Positions 23,275 through 32,509 of a stretch of DNA of 32,509 nucleotides are shown one piece after another. The position numbers and the translations under genes were made by a program. Position 1 is the first letter of the stretch; each line of letters begins with the position of its first letter. Source of the stretch: an uncultured Clostridia bacterium (GTDB lineage Bacteria; Bacillota; Clostridia; Oscillospirales; Acutalibacteraceae); assembly GCA_946185345.1 (NCBI GenBank), contig CAMHJC010000015.1, positions 1 through 32,509 on the forward strand, written 5' to 3'. The notes under the pieces are model-generated. The model was not told the origin of the DNA, ran no database searches, and saw only the letters and a list, made by a program, of their open reading frames with translations.

Positions 23275-23457
23275 GTAAAATTTATTGAAAAACAACAAGT
23301 TATTTAATTAACAATCTGTCGCCGCCTGCCATTTGTTGTTTATAGGTGGAAACTGTGAGAGCTTTGTGCAAAGACAGACAAATGAGGTCAATCCAACCGT
23401 TTGAATCAACAGAATTTTAATTATTTTCAATTGCGTAACATTTTTCTTGAATGGATA

Positions 23458-23486
23458 TTGTAAAATTGTTTTATGTATGCTATATT
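23458..23486 (+). promoter_or_regulatory. Possible promoter of secA
   Basis: TTGTAA (23458-23463) and TATATT (23481-23486) are 17 bases apart. A second candidate -10, TATAAT at 23537-23542, has only a weak -35. The gap 23275-23609 is AT-rich and otherwise shows no gene; the in-frame codons 23451-23609 upstream of secA overlap this promoter and are not family-like. Confidence 0.45.
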
Positions 23487-23609
23487 GGATATGTTATATT
23501 GACATCAGAGTATTTCATTGAAGCATGCATTTATTATATAATTCATTCAAGAAAAATTGGCTGTTTGTTGCGGCTGCAACGAATAAACAGGAAGGACGGT
23601 CCATTTGAA

Positions 23610-26351
<2,742 letters not shown>

Positions 26352-26392
26352 TGTCTGATAATACCACGGAATAAAATACTACGGAAAAATAA

Positions 26393-26444
26393 AAAGAGTG
26401 TTCATTGCATCCATCATTACGGAGCAAACGGACACTCTTTTTTT
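26393..26444. terminator. Two-way terminator between secA and the esterase gene
   Basis: AAAGAGTGTTC (26393-26403) pairs with GGACACTCTTT (26430-26440), with one G-U pair and further pairing (TTGC/GCAA) in the loop. T-runs flank it on both strands (26438-26444 on plus; 26386-26395 region on minus). A second inverted repeat, AGCCTGTTC/GAACAGGCT (26447-26455 with 26483-26491), lies just beyond, nearer the esterase stop. Confidence 0.88.
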
Positions 26445-26500
26445 AAGCCTGTTCCAAATCTTTCCGCACACACGGAGATTCTGAACAGGCTCTTAAAAAA

Positions 26501-27421
26501 TCAGAATTTTTTGCCTTCTGTCAGGAAGATGTGAAGGAAGTCTTTGAATATCGGCTCCCATGCGGATTCGTTGTGGATGGCGTCGGATTGGATGACCTCT
26601 TTGACCGCTTTTTTAGGACGCTTCTCCTTGAGATAATCGAAAACCGGCTTTGCCTTGTCGCACATCTGTTTTTCCTTTGGCTCACCTGCTCCGCAGTAGA
26701 GATAGAGGAAAGGCGTTTTCTTTTGCAGCTTTGAATCGAACCACCGGCTGATATCCTCAACGGAATAGAACAAAAACATCGGGGACAATACGCCTGCCGC
26801 ACAGAACAGATCGGGGTGACTCATGGCGATGTAGAAGGATTCAAGACCGCCGGAAGAACTGCCGCAGACGGCGGTATTGGCTCTGCCCTTTATCACCGGG
26901 AATCTGGCTTCCACTTCGGGCATGACGGTTTTAATCAGGAAGTCGTCAAAGATTTCGCCTTCGGGGGAGAACATCTTTTTCATTTCCTCTATCATCTTCA
27001 TGAACATTTCGGGATTCATGGGCGGCATTCCCTCAGGAGGCATGGGAGGCATTCCTTCGGGCGGCATGGGAGGCATTTCATCGGGGGGAAGCTCGGGCAT
27101 GGTGATTTCTCCGATGGATTTAGGCGTGAGCTCGTTGGTGCGGAACAAAGGATGGACATTGCTGTGAATTCCCACGATGATGGCCCTGCGTCCGCTCGCT
27201 TCATATTCTGCCTTAACGGCTTCCCGGGTGTGCCAGCAGCCCAAAGGATTGCTTTCCTCATCGAACACCGACTGTCCATCGGTCATATAAATGACGGGAA
27301 GTAGATCGCCTTCCCTGTGTTCAGGCACGTATACGCGCACAAGCCGTTCGCCCTTGTCCGGAAACTGCAAATTCAGACTGACGAGTTCTTCATTGACGGT
27401 TTTCTTTTTTTTGAAAAGCAT
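26501..27421 (-). CDS. Putative esterase of the alpha/beta hydrolase fold with Pro/Met-rich insert
   Basis: The 306-residue protein resembles the Esterase D / enterochelin esterase group (PF00756). It has LPVIYMTDGQSVFDE, GRRAIIVGIHSN, the nucleophile S189 in CGSSSGG, an FLYLYCGAGEPKE strand, and a late His in AIHNESAW as the likely acid-base residue. No signal peptide is seen, so it is probably cytoplasmic. Between residues 108 and 155 lies an unusual insert: three eight-residue units rich in Pro, Met and Glu, then a Met-rich helix (MFMKMIEEMKKMF). The start ATG 27421 follows AGGAGG by eight bases; an upstream extension to 27544 runs through the promoter. The gene stands alone and its substrate is unknown. 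Confidence 0.82.
   Translation of the reverse strand: MLFKKKKTVNEELVSLNLQFPDKGERLVRVYVPEHREGDLLPVIYMTDGQSVFDEESNPLGCWHTREAVKAEYEASGRRAIIVGIHSNVHPLFRTNELTPKSIGEITMPELPPDEMPPMPPEGMPPMPPEGMPPMNPEMFMKMIEEMKKMFSPEGEIFDDFLIKTVMPEVEARFPVIKGRANTAVCGSSSGGLESFYIAMSHPDLFCAAGVLSPMFLFYSVEDISRWFDSKLQKKTPFLYLYCGAGEPKEKQMCDKAKPVFDYLKEKRPKKAVKEVIQSDAIHNESAWEPIFKDFLHIFLTEGKKF
27017..27088 (-). repeat. Three tandem 24-bp units inside the esterase gene
   Basis: Units at 27017-27040, 27041-27064 and 27065-27088 each encode a PPEGMPPM-like octapeptide; the first coding unit reads PPDEMPPM. They lie in the surface loop insert of the esterase. Confidence 0.85.
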
Positions 27422-27491
27422 ATTTTCTGCCTCCTGAAACTTGTATTTTGTTATTGCAGACAATTCCTGCTGCGGTAGGTTGTTTATAATC

Positions 27492-27520
27492 ATTATATCA
27501 TAATTTGTTGGAATAGTCAA
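27492..27520 (-). promoter_or_regulatory. Promoter of the esterase gene
   Basis: On the minus strand TTGACT (27515-27520) and a perfect TATAAT (27492-27497) are 17 bases apart, about 70 bases upstream of the start codon at 27421. Confidence 0.82.
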
Positions 27521-27592
27521 TGGAAAACTGTCGATTTTGACCATGAATCATCTCTAAAAAAAGCAAAACATCTTAAAGTTTTGAAATATTGA

Positions 27593-27621
27593 TTGCAAAT
27601 TGGGTAATTATATGGTATGAT
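27593..27621 (+). promoter_or_regulatory. Promoter of the YbjQ-family gene
   Basis: TTGCAA (27593-27598) and TATGAT (27616-27621) are 17 bases apart, with a TGG directly before the -10. The leader of about 75 bases contains a CTGTCA/TGACAG hairpin (27636-27659) and a T-run at 27668-27673, which might attenuate transcription. Confidence 0.6.
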
Positions 27622-27699
27622 TAGTAATGTACAGGCTGTCAGAAAAAAGCTTGACAGTCATGTCTGATTTTTTCTCAATTCGAAAAGAGGTTAATAAAA

Positions 27700-28014
27700 A
27701 TGGTAGTTGTCAACACAGATTACATTACGGGTCAGAAGCTACAGACTCTCTCCATTGTCAGAGGAAGCGTGGTAATGACCAAAAATTTCGGCTCCGATAT
27801 CGGGGCGTCATTCAAAACGCTTGTCGGCGGCGAAATCAAAGCATACACCGATATGCTCAATAATGCCCGTGAAATAGCCACCGCCAGAATGATCGAAGAC
27901 GCGATGCGTTTCGGCGCGGATGCGGTGGTCAATGTCAGATACACCACTTCTTCCGTCATGCAGGGCGCTTCCGAGATCCTGGCGACAGGCACTGCCGTCA
28001 AGTTTATTCAGTGA
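27700..28014 (+). CDS. YbjQ / UPF0145 family protein
   Basis: This 104-residue protein fits the YbjQ family (PF01906), small proteins that assemble into pentameric rings. The family lines TDYITGQKLQTLSIVRGSVV, the Arg-rich helix AREIATARMIEDAMRFGADA and VVNVRYTTS are all present. The family was once called heavy-metal-binding, but this protein has no Cys and no His. Its role is unknown. ATG 27700 follows AAAAGAGG (27680-27687). It is the first gene of a plus-strand run that leads into the GtrA-like and CPBP genes. Confidence 0.88.
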   Translation: MVVVNTDYITGQKLQTLSIVRGSVVMTKNFGSDIGASFKTLVGGEIKAYTDMLNNAREIATARMIEDAMRFGADAVVNVRYTTSSVMQGASEILATGTAVKFIQ

Positions 28015-28071
28015 TCGTCAGGATCATTCATCATTTATTCGGCATTTTTATGCAAGAGGGAGTTTTTCGCC

Positions 28072-28587
28072 ATGTCGGGTTTCAAAGGCGATTCTTTTTG
28101 GGAAAAGATCAGGGAGCTGATGATGAGCGAGGTATTTCTTTACCTGTTTTTCGGAGTGTGTACCACTGTGATCAATATTGTTACATTCCAGCTTTTCTGT
28201 TCTCTGATAGGATTTCATGCGCTGGTTTCCAATGTAATCGCATGGATCTTTTCTGTGGTGTTTGCTTATATTACCAACAGAATATTTGTATTCCGCAGCA
28301 GGGAACATTCCGTCTCCGGGATTATCCGTGAAGCAGGTTCGTTTGTGGGAGCGAGGATTTTTTCGCTGCTGGTTGACGAGCTGATTATCTGGCTGATGGT
28401 CGAAGTAATGGGCTCCATTGCCGTTGAACGTCTGATCGCCGAAATCCTGAACTGTTCTCAGAAGGACGCAAAATCTCTGTTTGCCAAAATCTGCTCCAAC
28501 ATCGTGGTTGTGATTCTGAACTATGTGTTGAGCAAACTAATTATTTTCAGAAAAAGGGGAGTAATTCACCATGGACAATCAGTCTAA
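28072..28587 (+). CDS. GtrA-like membrane protein
   Basis: The 171-residue protein has four hydrophobic spans and the paired GtrA-family (PF04138) marks: FLYLFFGVCTTVINIVTF at the first span, AYITNRIFVFRS after the second, and NYVLSKLIIF at the end. Family members are thought to flip or handle lipid-linked sugars in making surface polysaccharides or teichoic acids. No glycosyltransferase lies beside it here. ATG 28072 follows GAGGGA (28054-28059). Its last 17 bases overlap the start of the CPBP gene in another frame, which implies translational coupling. Confidence 0.87.
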   Translation: MSGFKGDSFWEKIRELMMSEVFLYLFFGVCTTVINIVTFQLFCSLIGFHALVSNVIAWIFSVVFAYITNRIFVFRSREHSVSGIIREAGSFVGARIFSLLVDELIIWLMVEVMGSIAVERLIAEILNCSQKDAKSLFAKICSNIVVVILNYVLSKLIIFRKRGVIHHGQSV

Positions 28588-30172
28588 TCAATACCCTTCA
28601 GCCAATCAAAATACGCCGACCGGCAATTCAATGCCTGCGTTTTCGGGCGCATTTGACGACGACAGCAGCCGTCCTGCCATCAATACCGTCGGACAGCCGG
28701 TAGCGCAGCAGCAGTACACGCCGCCGATGTACGGACAGCCCGTTCCTCAGCAGCAGTATGCGCCGCCGATGTACGGGCAGCCCGTTCCTCAGCAGCAGTA
28801 TGCGCCGCCGATGTACGGGCAGCCCGTTCCTCAGCAGCAGTATGCGCCGCCGATGTACGGACAGCCCGTTCCTCAGCAGCAGTATGTGCCGCCGATGTAC
28901 GGACAGCCCGTTCCTCAGCAGCAGTATGCGCCGCCGATGTACGGACAGCCTGTCGCTCAGCAGCAGTATGTGCCGCCGATGTACGGACAGCCTGTCGCCA
29001 TACAATATGGTCAGCCTGTACCTATTTACCAGCCACCCGCACTTCCGAAAGAAGTAATGGACCGCAAACTGTTCCGCAAGCACTGCTCACGTGTCGGACT
29101 CATGCTGATGGCTGATATGGGCCTGATGACAGCGGTTGAGATTGTGGTGATCTTTGTGGCGGCCATTGTGCTGGCAATTATTTCACCCGGTATTTTTAAG
29201 TCAAACGACACGGGAGTTATCATGACAACGATGCTTCCTGTGGTTCTGCTGGCGGGAGGTCTTTCCGCCATTGTGGGCAATATGCTGCCTTCTGCGCTGC
29301 ATCTGCGCAAGTGGAGATATAAGTTTGCCGATCCTTTCAGGGGCGACAAGCTGAGCCCGTTGTTCATATTGACCGCTCTGATTACGGCACTTGGACTTAA
29401 CAGCGCCTGGTGTACCCTTTATTATTTCTGCAAGGGATGGTTTGAAGAATTTATCCAGTTCACTCCGAATGAGAGCAATACGCTGTATTCACAGGATTCC
29501 ATGCCGCTTTTCGGTATGATCTGCTATCTGATCTGGGTGTGCGTTATCGCGCCTGTCACCGAAGAATACATGTTCCGCGGCGCTATGCTCAAAACGCTGT
29601 CGAAATACGGCTCCGGCTTTGCGATAGTGGCATCGGCTTTGGCATTCGGACTGATGCACGGCAATATGGGACAGACGCCGATGGCATTCCTGATCGGCCT
29701 TGTCATGGGATATGTGGCGGCCAAATCGGGCAACATCCGTCAGACTATTTTCATTCACATGGTCAATAATATTCTGGCCTCTCTGCCTCAGATTTTCCAT
29801 TATTTCCTGCCCGACTGGTATGATTATTACGCAGAGTATGTGGAATATTTTGATTACTTCACGATGGCATTCGCCGCCGTTGCGCTGATCGTCTTTATCG
29901 TCAGGAGAACAAGAGGACTCAACGCGCGCAAGGCCCGCATTGCATCCGGTTCGGAGGAAGTCTCAAATGCGGAACGCAGGTGGATCAGACTGGAGGTTCC
30001 GGATGAGAGAAGGCTGCCGCAGTTTGACTCGGTCAAGCATAAATTTGCCCACTTTGTCACTTCCGGCGGTATGATATTCTTCATCGTCGTGTGTCTGCTC
30101 AGTATCTTCGTCAGCAGCTTCCTACCGTATCTTGTCCCGAATTCCTACACGGACTTCAATATATTTAACTGA
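28571..30172 (+). CDS. CPBP-family intramembrane protease-like protein with 14-residue repeat tail
   Basis: The 533-residue protein has three parts. Residues 1-40 are polar and Asn/Gln/Ser-rich. Residues 41-156 are Pro/Gln/Tyr-rich with seven full 14-residue repeats of the type GQPVPQQQYAPPMY. The rest is a membrane domain with about eight spans. This holds the CPBP (Abi, PF02517) active-site motifs: EEYMFRG with E331, E332 and R336, LMHGN with H363, and HMVNN with H396 and N400. Relatives include CAAX prenyl proteases and bacteriocin-immunity proteins; the bacterial substrates are mostly unknown. The repeat tail should be cytoplasmic and disordered. ATG 28571 follows AAAGGGGAG and overlaps the GtrA-like gene by 17 bases. 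Confidence 0.9.
   Translation: MDNQSNQYPSANQNTPTGNSMPAFSGAFDDDSSRPAINTVGQPVAQQQYTPPMYGQPVPQQQYAPPMYGQPVPQQQYAPPMYGQPVPQQQYAPPMYGQPVPQQQYVPPMYGQPVPQQQYAPPMYGQPVAQQQYVPPMYGQPVAIQYGQPVPIYQPPALPKEVMDRKLFRKHCSRVGLMLMADMGLMTAVEIVVIFVAAIVLAIISPGIFKSNDTGVIMTTMLPVVLLAGGLSAIVGNMLPSALHLRKWRYKFADPFRGDKLSPLFILTALITALGLNSAWCTLYYFCKGWFEEFIQFTPNESNTLYSQDSMPLFGMICYLIWVCVIAPVTEEYMFRGAMLKTLSKYGSGFAIVASALAFGLMHGNMGQTPMAFLIGLVMGYVAAKSGNIRQTIFIHMVNNILASLPQIFHYFLPDWYDYYAEYVEYFDYFTMAFAAVALIVFIVRRTRGLNARKARIASGSEEVSNAERRWIRLEVPDERRLPQFDSVKHKFAHFVTSGGMIFFIVVCLLSIFVSSFLPYLVPNSYTDFNIFN
28691..28984 (+). repeat. Seven tandem 42-bp repeats in the CPBP gene
   Basis: Seven in-frame units of 42 bases run from 28691 to 28984 and differ mainly in Ala/Pro/Val/Thr codons at two positions. 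Two partial units (GQPVAIQY, GQPVPIYQPP) follow. Several adjacent units are identical or differ by single bases, so the array is likely to vary in length between strains. Confidence 0.97.
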
Positions 30173-30206
30173 TCAGAATTTTCTAGTCAAAGGACGGTTC
30201 TTCCAA

Positions 30207-30752
30207 ATGAAAAAATCGGTTGTTGTAACCGTATTGATATTATTCACCATGTCGATGGTGCTTATCGCAGCCGGCTGCTCAGGGGCTGAGTCGAAAAAGA
30301 GTCCCGAGGAAATCTACATGGAGAGTATGAATCATGCGCTGGTTTCCTTTACCGACTGCGCAAATGAATTCAGTGATTCACTTGAGCGGATAGCGGCAAG
30401 CAAAAGCGCTCCGTCGGATTCTCAGATCAAAGCGACGGACGAAAGTCTGGCAAAACTCGAAAAAGCCTGCCGGACAATCGGAGGCATTGATGCGCCGGCT
30501 CAATACGCCGGGGTGCAGCAGTCCATGAATGACGCAATGGCCGATTACGGTGTGGCGTTTGAAAAATGCCGTGTGCTGCTGGATTTTTACAGGAACTACG
30601 ATGAACGGTTCCACGAGTTCAGCGATCCTGTGGAAGGCAGCTCACAGATGAGAAAAGAAGGTACTGCCTTATATGAAGATTTTGCCCAGGCCATGATGAC
30701 GGCCATCGATTCCTTCCGCGCGGCAGTCAATCAATTTGAAAGCGTTAATTGA
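30207..30752 (+). CDS. Small lipoprotein, unknown function
   Basis: The 181-residue protein has a clear lipoprotein signal: MKKS, a hydrophobic stretch, then LIAAGC with C24 as the lipid site, so it is anchored on the outer membrane face. The mature part is mostly helical with heptad-like spacing (SMNHALVSFTDCANEFSDSLERI, in two pieces, and ALYEDFAQAMMTAIDSFRAAV) and may form a helical bundle. I do not recognise a family. ATG 30207 follows AAAGGA at 30188-30193; the upstream in-frame start at 30132 lies inside the CPBP gene. It sits between the CPBP and PlsC-type genes on the same strand, probably in one transcript. Confidence 0.75.
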   Translation: MKKSVVVTVLILFTMSMVLIAAGCSGAESKKSPEEIYMESMNHALVSFTDCANEFSDSLERIAASKSAPSDSQIKATDESLAKLEKACRTIGGIDAPAQYAGVQQSMNDAMADYGVAFEKCRVLLDFYRNYDERFHEFSDPVEGSSQMRKEGTALYEDFAQAMMTAIDSFRAAVNQFESVN

Positions 30753-30771
30753 TAAGTGAGGAGTGATCACA

Positions 30772-32124
30772 GTGTCGGAAACAGATGTAAAGGACGAAAA
30801 AGAGATCAGCGCCGAAACGAACGGCAAGGCTGAGAAAAAATCCAAAAAGAAAAAGCCCGGGAAGAAGTACAATCTGCTTCGTCATAAATTCTGGTTTGCC
30901 ATTGGCAAGCCGCTCACAATGGCGTTTCTGAAGATAAAGGCCAATTTTAAGCGCACCAAAAATCATCTTACCAAGCGTCCCTATATGATTCTTTGCAATC
31001 ATGCATGCGATCTGGATCCGCTTATGGTGATCAATTCGGTGCCGGGAGTGGTGCATGCGCTTGCCAGCGACCATCTCTTCAAGAGTCCCGTGTTTGGAAA
31101 ATTCGTCGCCCACATCGCCGGTCCCATTCCGATCGTCCGGGCGCAGATGGATCTGAAATCTATTCAGGAGGCGATGCAGGTCAGGAAAGACGGCGGCAGC
31201 CTGCTTATTTTCCCCGAAGCCAACTGCTGCTTTTCTTCCAAAACGAGCTATATCGCGCCTTCCATCGCCAAACTCGTCAAGAAATTCAAGATGCCGCTTG
31301 CGCTTTTCAATGTAAAGGGAAGTTATCTCACCAAACCCCGCTGGAGCAATTCCTGGCGCAAAGGCAGAACCACCTGTGAACTGGTGCGTGTCATCGAGCC
31401 GGAGGAGCTTGCCGCCATGTCGGTGGACGAGGTTTACGATGCGATTTGTCAGGCGCTGAGCTTCAATGAAATGGAGTACCAGCGTCAGCAGATGATTCCT
31501 TTCAAGGGACATGAATTGCTCGACGGTGCCGAGAGAATGCTTTTCCAGTGTCCGAAATGCGGCAGGCTGATGACCATGAAGAGCGAAGGCGATTCCATCG
31601 GCTGTACCGAGTGCGGATACAGGGTGTCCATGAACAGCTGCGGATTTTTCGAGGGCGATGACGTGATATTCGATTCCTTTGACAAGTGGGACGACTGGCA
31701 GCGTGAGCAGGCCGTCAAGCTGGTGTCTGAGGAAAATTACGACACAAGCGGAAAGGAACCGCTGCTTATCACGCCGGCCAATGAGCTTTACAAGGCGAAA
31801 CGCGCCTCCAAAAACGTGCTGATAGGCGAAGGAAGCTTTGCGCTTTACAGCGACAGGCTAGTATTTGAAACCGACAATGCCTTTGAAACGGATGAAGAAG
31901 GCAATTCGGTAAGTATCGGCCCGAAGACGTTTGTGTGGAGCTTTGAGGATATCACCAAACTCAGCTGTGTTCACAAGAACCGGATTCAGATATCGGTCGG
32001 CGAAAAGGAATATTTCGAAATTCATTCCCAGACTACCTTCCGTTCCGCCTATGCCTATATGATTTATTTCTACTGCCTCAAGCGGAAGGAGCAGGGCAAG
32101 CCGTTGGACTTCTTTGGCATGTAA
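30772..32124 (+). CDS. PlsC-type acyltransferase with zinc ribbon and C-terminal extension
   Basis: The 450-residue protein starts with a Lys/Glu-rich tail (1-32), then an acyltransferase domain of the PlsC type (about 35-235). The catalytic motif HACDLD has H77 and D82, and the second motif reads FPEAN (E149) where PlsC usually has FPEGT or FPEGxR. Such enzymes move a fatty acyl group to lysophosphatidic acid or a related acceptor at the membrane. After it come two CxxC pairs (C260/C263 and C278/C281) forming a zinc ribbon, then about 165 residues of mostly beta structure that may form a PH-like fold. GTG 30772 is eight bases after AGGAG; GTG 30763 overlaps that site. Confidence 0.82.
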   Translation: MSETDVKDEKEISAETNGKAEKKSKKKKPGKKYNLLRHKFWFAIGKPLTMAFLKIKANFKRTKNHLTKRPYMILCNHACDLDPLMVINSVPGVVHALASDHLFKSPVFGKFVAHIAGPIPIVRAQMDLKSIQEAMQVRKDGGSLLIFPEANCCFSSKTSYIAPSIAKLVKKFKMPLALFNVKGSYLTKPRWSNSWRKGRTTCELVRVIEPEELAAMSVDEVYDAICQALSFNEMEYQRQQMIPFKGHELLDGAERMLFQCPKCGRLMTMKSEGDSIGCTECGYRVSMNSCGFFEGDDVIFDSFDKWDDWQREQAVKLVSEENYDTSGKEPLLITPANELYKAKRASKNVLIGEGSFALYSDRLVFETDNAFETDEEGNSVSIGPKTFVWSFEDITKLSCVHKNRIQISVGEKEYFEIHSQTTFRSAYAYMIYFYCLKRKEQGKPLDFFGM

Positions 32125-32136
32125 AGACATCACGGA

Positions 32137-32321
32137 CTAATACTAATTTTCGGCTAAAATCAGCCTTTCTTTGCGGCCTATTTTACGCCCTGCGGCGTCA
32201 TCGTCCTAGGCAGGCGCCAGCCTGCCGTCGTCCTGCTGTCGACGAGTCGACAGCTATTCCTTGCAGGACACAAAATATCCTCGCAAATAATTGTCTACTT
32301 TCAACAGAAAATTAGTATAAC
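32137..32321. mobile_element. MITE-like or intergenic repeat element with inverted ends and internal hairpins
   Basis: The left end (32137-32153, ctaatactaattttcgg) and the right end (32303-32321 region) are imperfect inverted copies, and the right 36 bases recur at 51-86. Inside are three strong dyads: GGCAGGC/GCCTGCC (32209-32226), CTGTCGAC/GTCGACAG (32236-32253), and GTCCTGC/GCAGGAC (32230-32236 with 32263-32269) enclosing the second. No gene fits inside. It begins 12 bases after the PlsC-type gene stop and may also act as its transcript end. Confidence 0.6.
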
Positions 32322-32450
32322 GTAACGATGATACCGATGACATCGGCGCAGATATTCCAACTGTATTATTACTCCGGCAACTAAATATTGATAATAAAAA
32401 GAAAAAAGCAAGCGCAGCGCCCTAACTAGCGAGCTTGCGAGCGTGGGAGT

Positions 32451-32498
32451 CCAGGGGGGGGCCACTGCCCTCCTGGCCCGTCCAGGGCGGAGCCTTGG
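32451..32498. repeat. Two GC-rich REP-like hairpins at the window edge
   Basis: A first hairpin (32451-32476, CCAGG...CCTGG) and a second (32482-32498, CCAGGGC/GCCTTGG, one mismatch) resemble the dispersed GC-rich palindromes common between genes of gut clostridia. The rest of the gap 32322-32450 holds a small CCGATG/CATCGG dyad and no credible gene; the sequence is cut by the window edge. Confidence 0.55.
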
Positions 32499-32509
32499 CG
32501 GGAGCGTGA

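Noticed and set aside
23451-23609. 53-codon N-terminal extension of secA
   Set aside because: It runs through AT-rich promoter-like sequence and does not resemble SecA. The conserved start MGILKKIFG is at 23610.
28691-28984. Regularly spaced repeats resembling a CRISPR array
   Set aside because: The units are contiguous 42-base coding repeats in one reading frame with no unique spacers, inside the CPBP gene. No cas genes are present.
28072-30172. Phage-defence or bacteriocin-immunity locus built on the CPBP (Abi) gene
   Set aside because: The Abi name of the family is suggestive, but the neighbours (YbjQ, GtrA-like, lipoprotein, PlsC-type) show no toxin, bacteriocin or nuclease gene.
32328-32384. 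Mini-gene of 18 codons after the right-edge repeat
   Set aside because: It has no ribosome site, is very short, and contains a dyad that better fits the repeat region.

Overview
The window looks like chromosome of an uncultured gut-type clostridium (Bacillota, Clostridia, probably Oscillospirales-like). This rests on the diaminopimelate aminotransferase (DapL) route to lysine and cell wall, an ANTAR regulator, polysaccharide deacetylase with Big2 domains, many SH3b repeats, strong AGGAGG ribosome sites, frequent TTG/GTG starts, and GC-rich hairpin repeats between genes. I see no phage, plasmid, CRISPR, rRNA or tRNA gene. Most of the window is housekeeping and cell-envelope biology.

Layout. 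1-1.8 kb: a repeat end, a small membrane protein, a CmpB-like membrane protein and an HD-domain protein (+). 1.8-3.4 kb: an MreB/Mbl homologue and a DUF1294 membrane protein (-). 3.4-8.7 kb (+): a membrane-anchored GHL10 glycosidase, a PP2C phosphatase, an ANTAR regulator with a degenerate receiver, then dapF and dapL. 8.8-13.2 kb (+): carA-carB from their own promoter. 13.3-14.6 kb (+): a Big2/NodB deacetylase lipoprotein. 14.6-19.0 kb (-): a compact operon in the order ddl, DUF1934 (ywiB-like), argS, a small acidic protein with a His/Asp/Cys tail, and a DUF6985-like protein. It has a visible promoter and a shared two-way terminator. 19.1-21.5 kb (-): a secreted five-SH3b protein and a GMP synthase that has only the ATP-pyrophosphatase half. 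21.6-22.7 kb (+): a DUF218 lipoprotein behind a long, foldable leader. 22.8-23.1 kb (-): an orphan small gene. 23.6-26.4 kb (+): secA. 26.5-27.4 kb (-): an esterase with a Pro/Met-rich insert. 27.7-32.1 kb (+): a YbjQ-family protein, a GtrA-like protein, a CPBP protease-like membrane protein with a 14-residue repeat tail, a small lipoprotein, and a PlsC-type acyltransferase fused to a zinc ribbon. 32.1-32.5 kb: a repeat-rich, gene-free stretch.

How the genes fit together. Peptidoglycan is the main thread: DapL and DapF make meso-diaminopimelate, Ddl makes D-Ala-D-Ala, the MreB homologue guides wall growth, and GHL10, deacetylase and SH3b proteins act on the outside. CarAB and GuaA supply nucleotides and arginine, ArgS charges tRNA, and SecA exports the secreted proteins.

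The least explained items are: the inverted-repeat element at the right edge, with one of its ends repeated at the left edge; the stand-alone GuaA synthetase half with a palindrome at its transcription start; the foldable leader before the DUF218 lipoprotein; the metal-tail protein in the argS operon; the deacetylase lacking the usual second metal histidine; and the repeat-tailed CPBP protein. I found no convincing new multi-gene defence or mobile system. All functions are read from sequence motifs without database searches.
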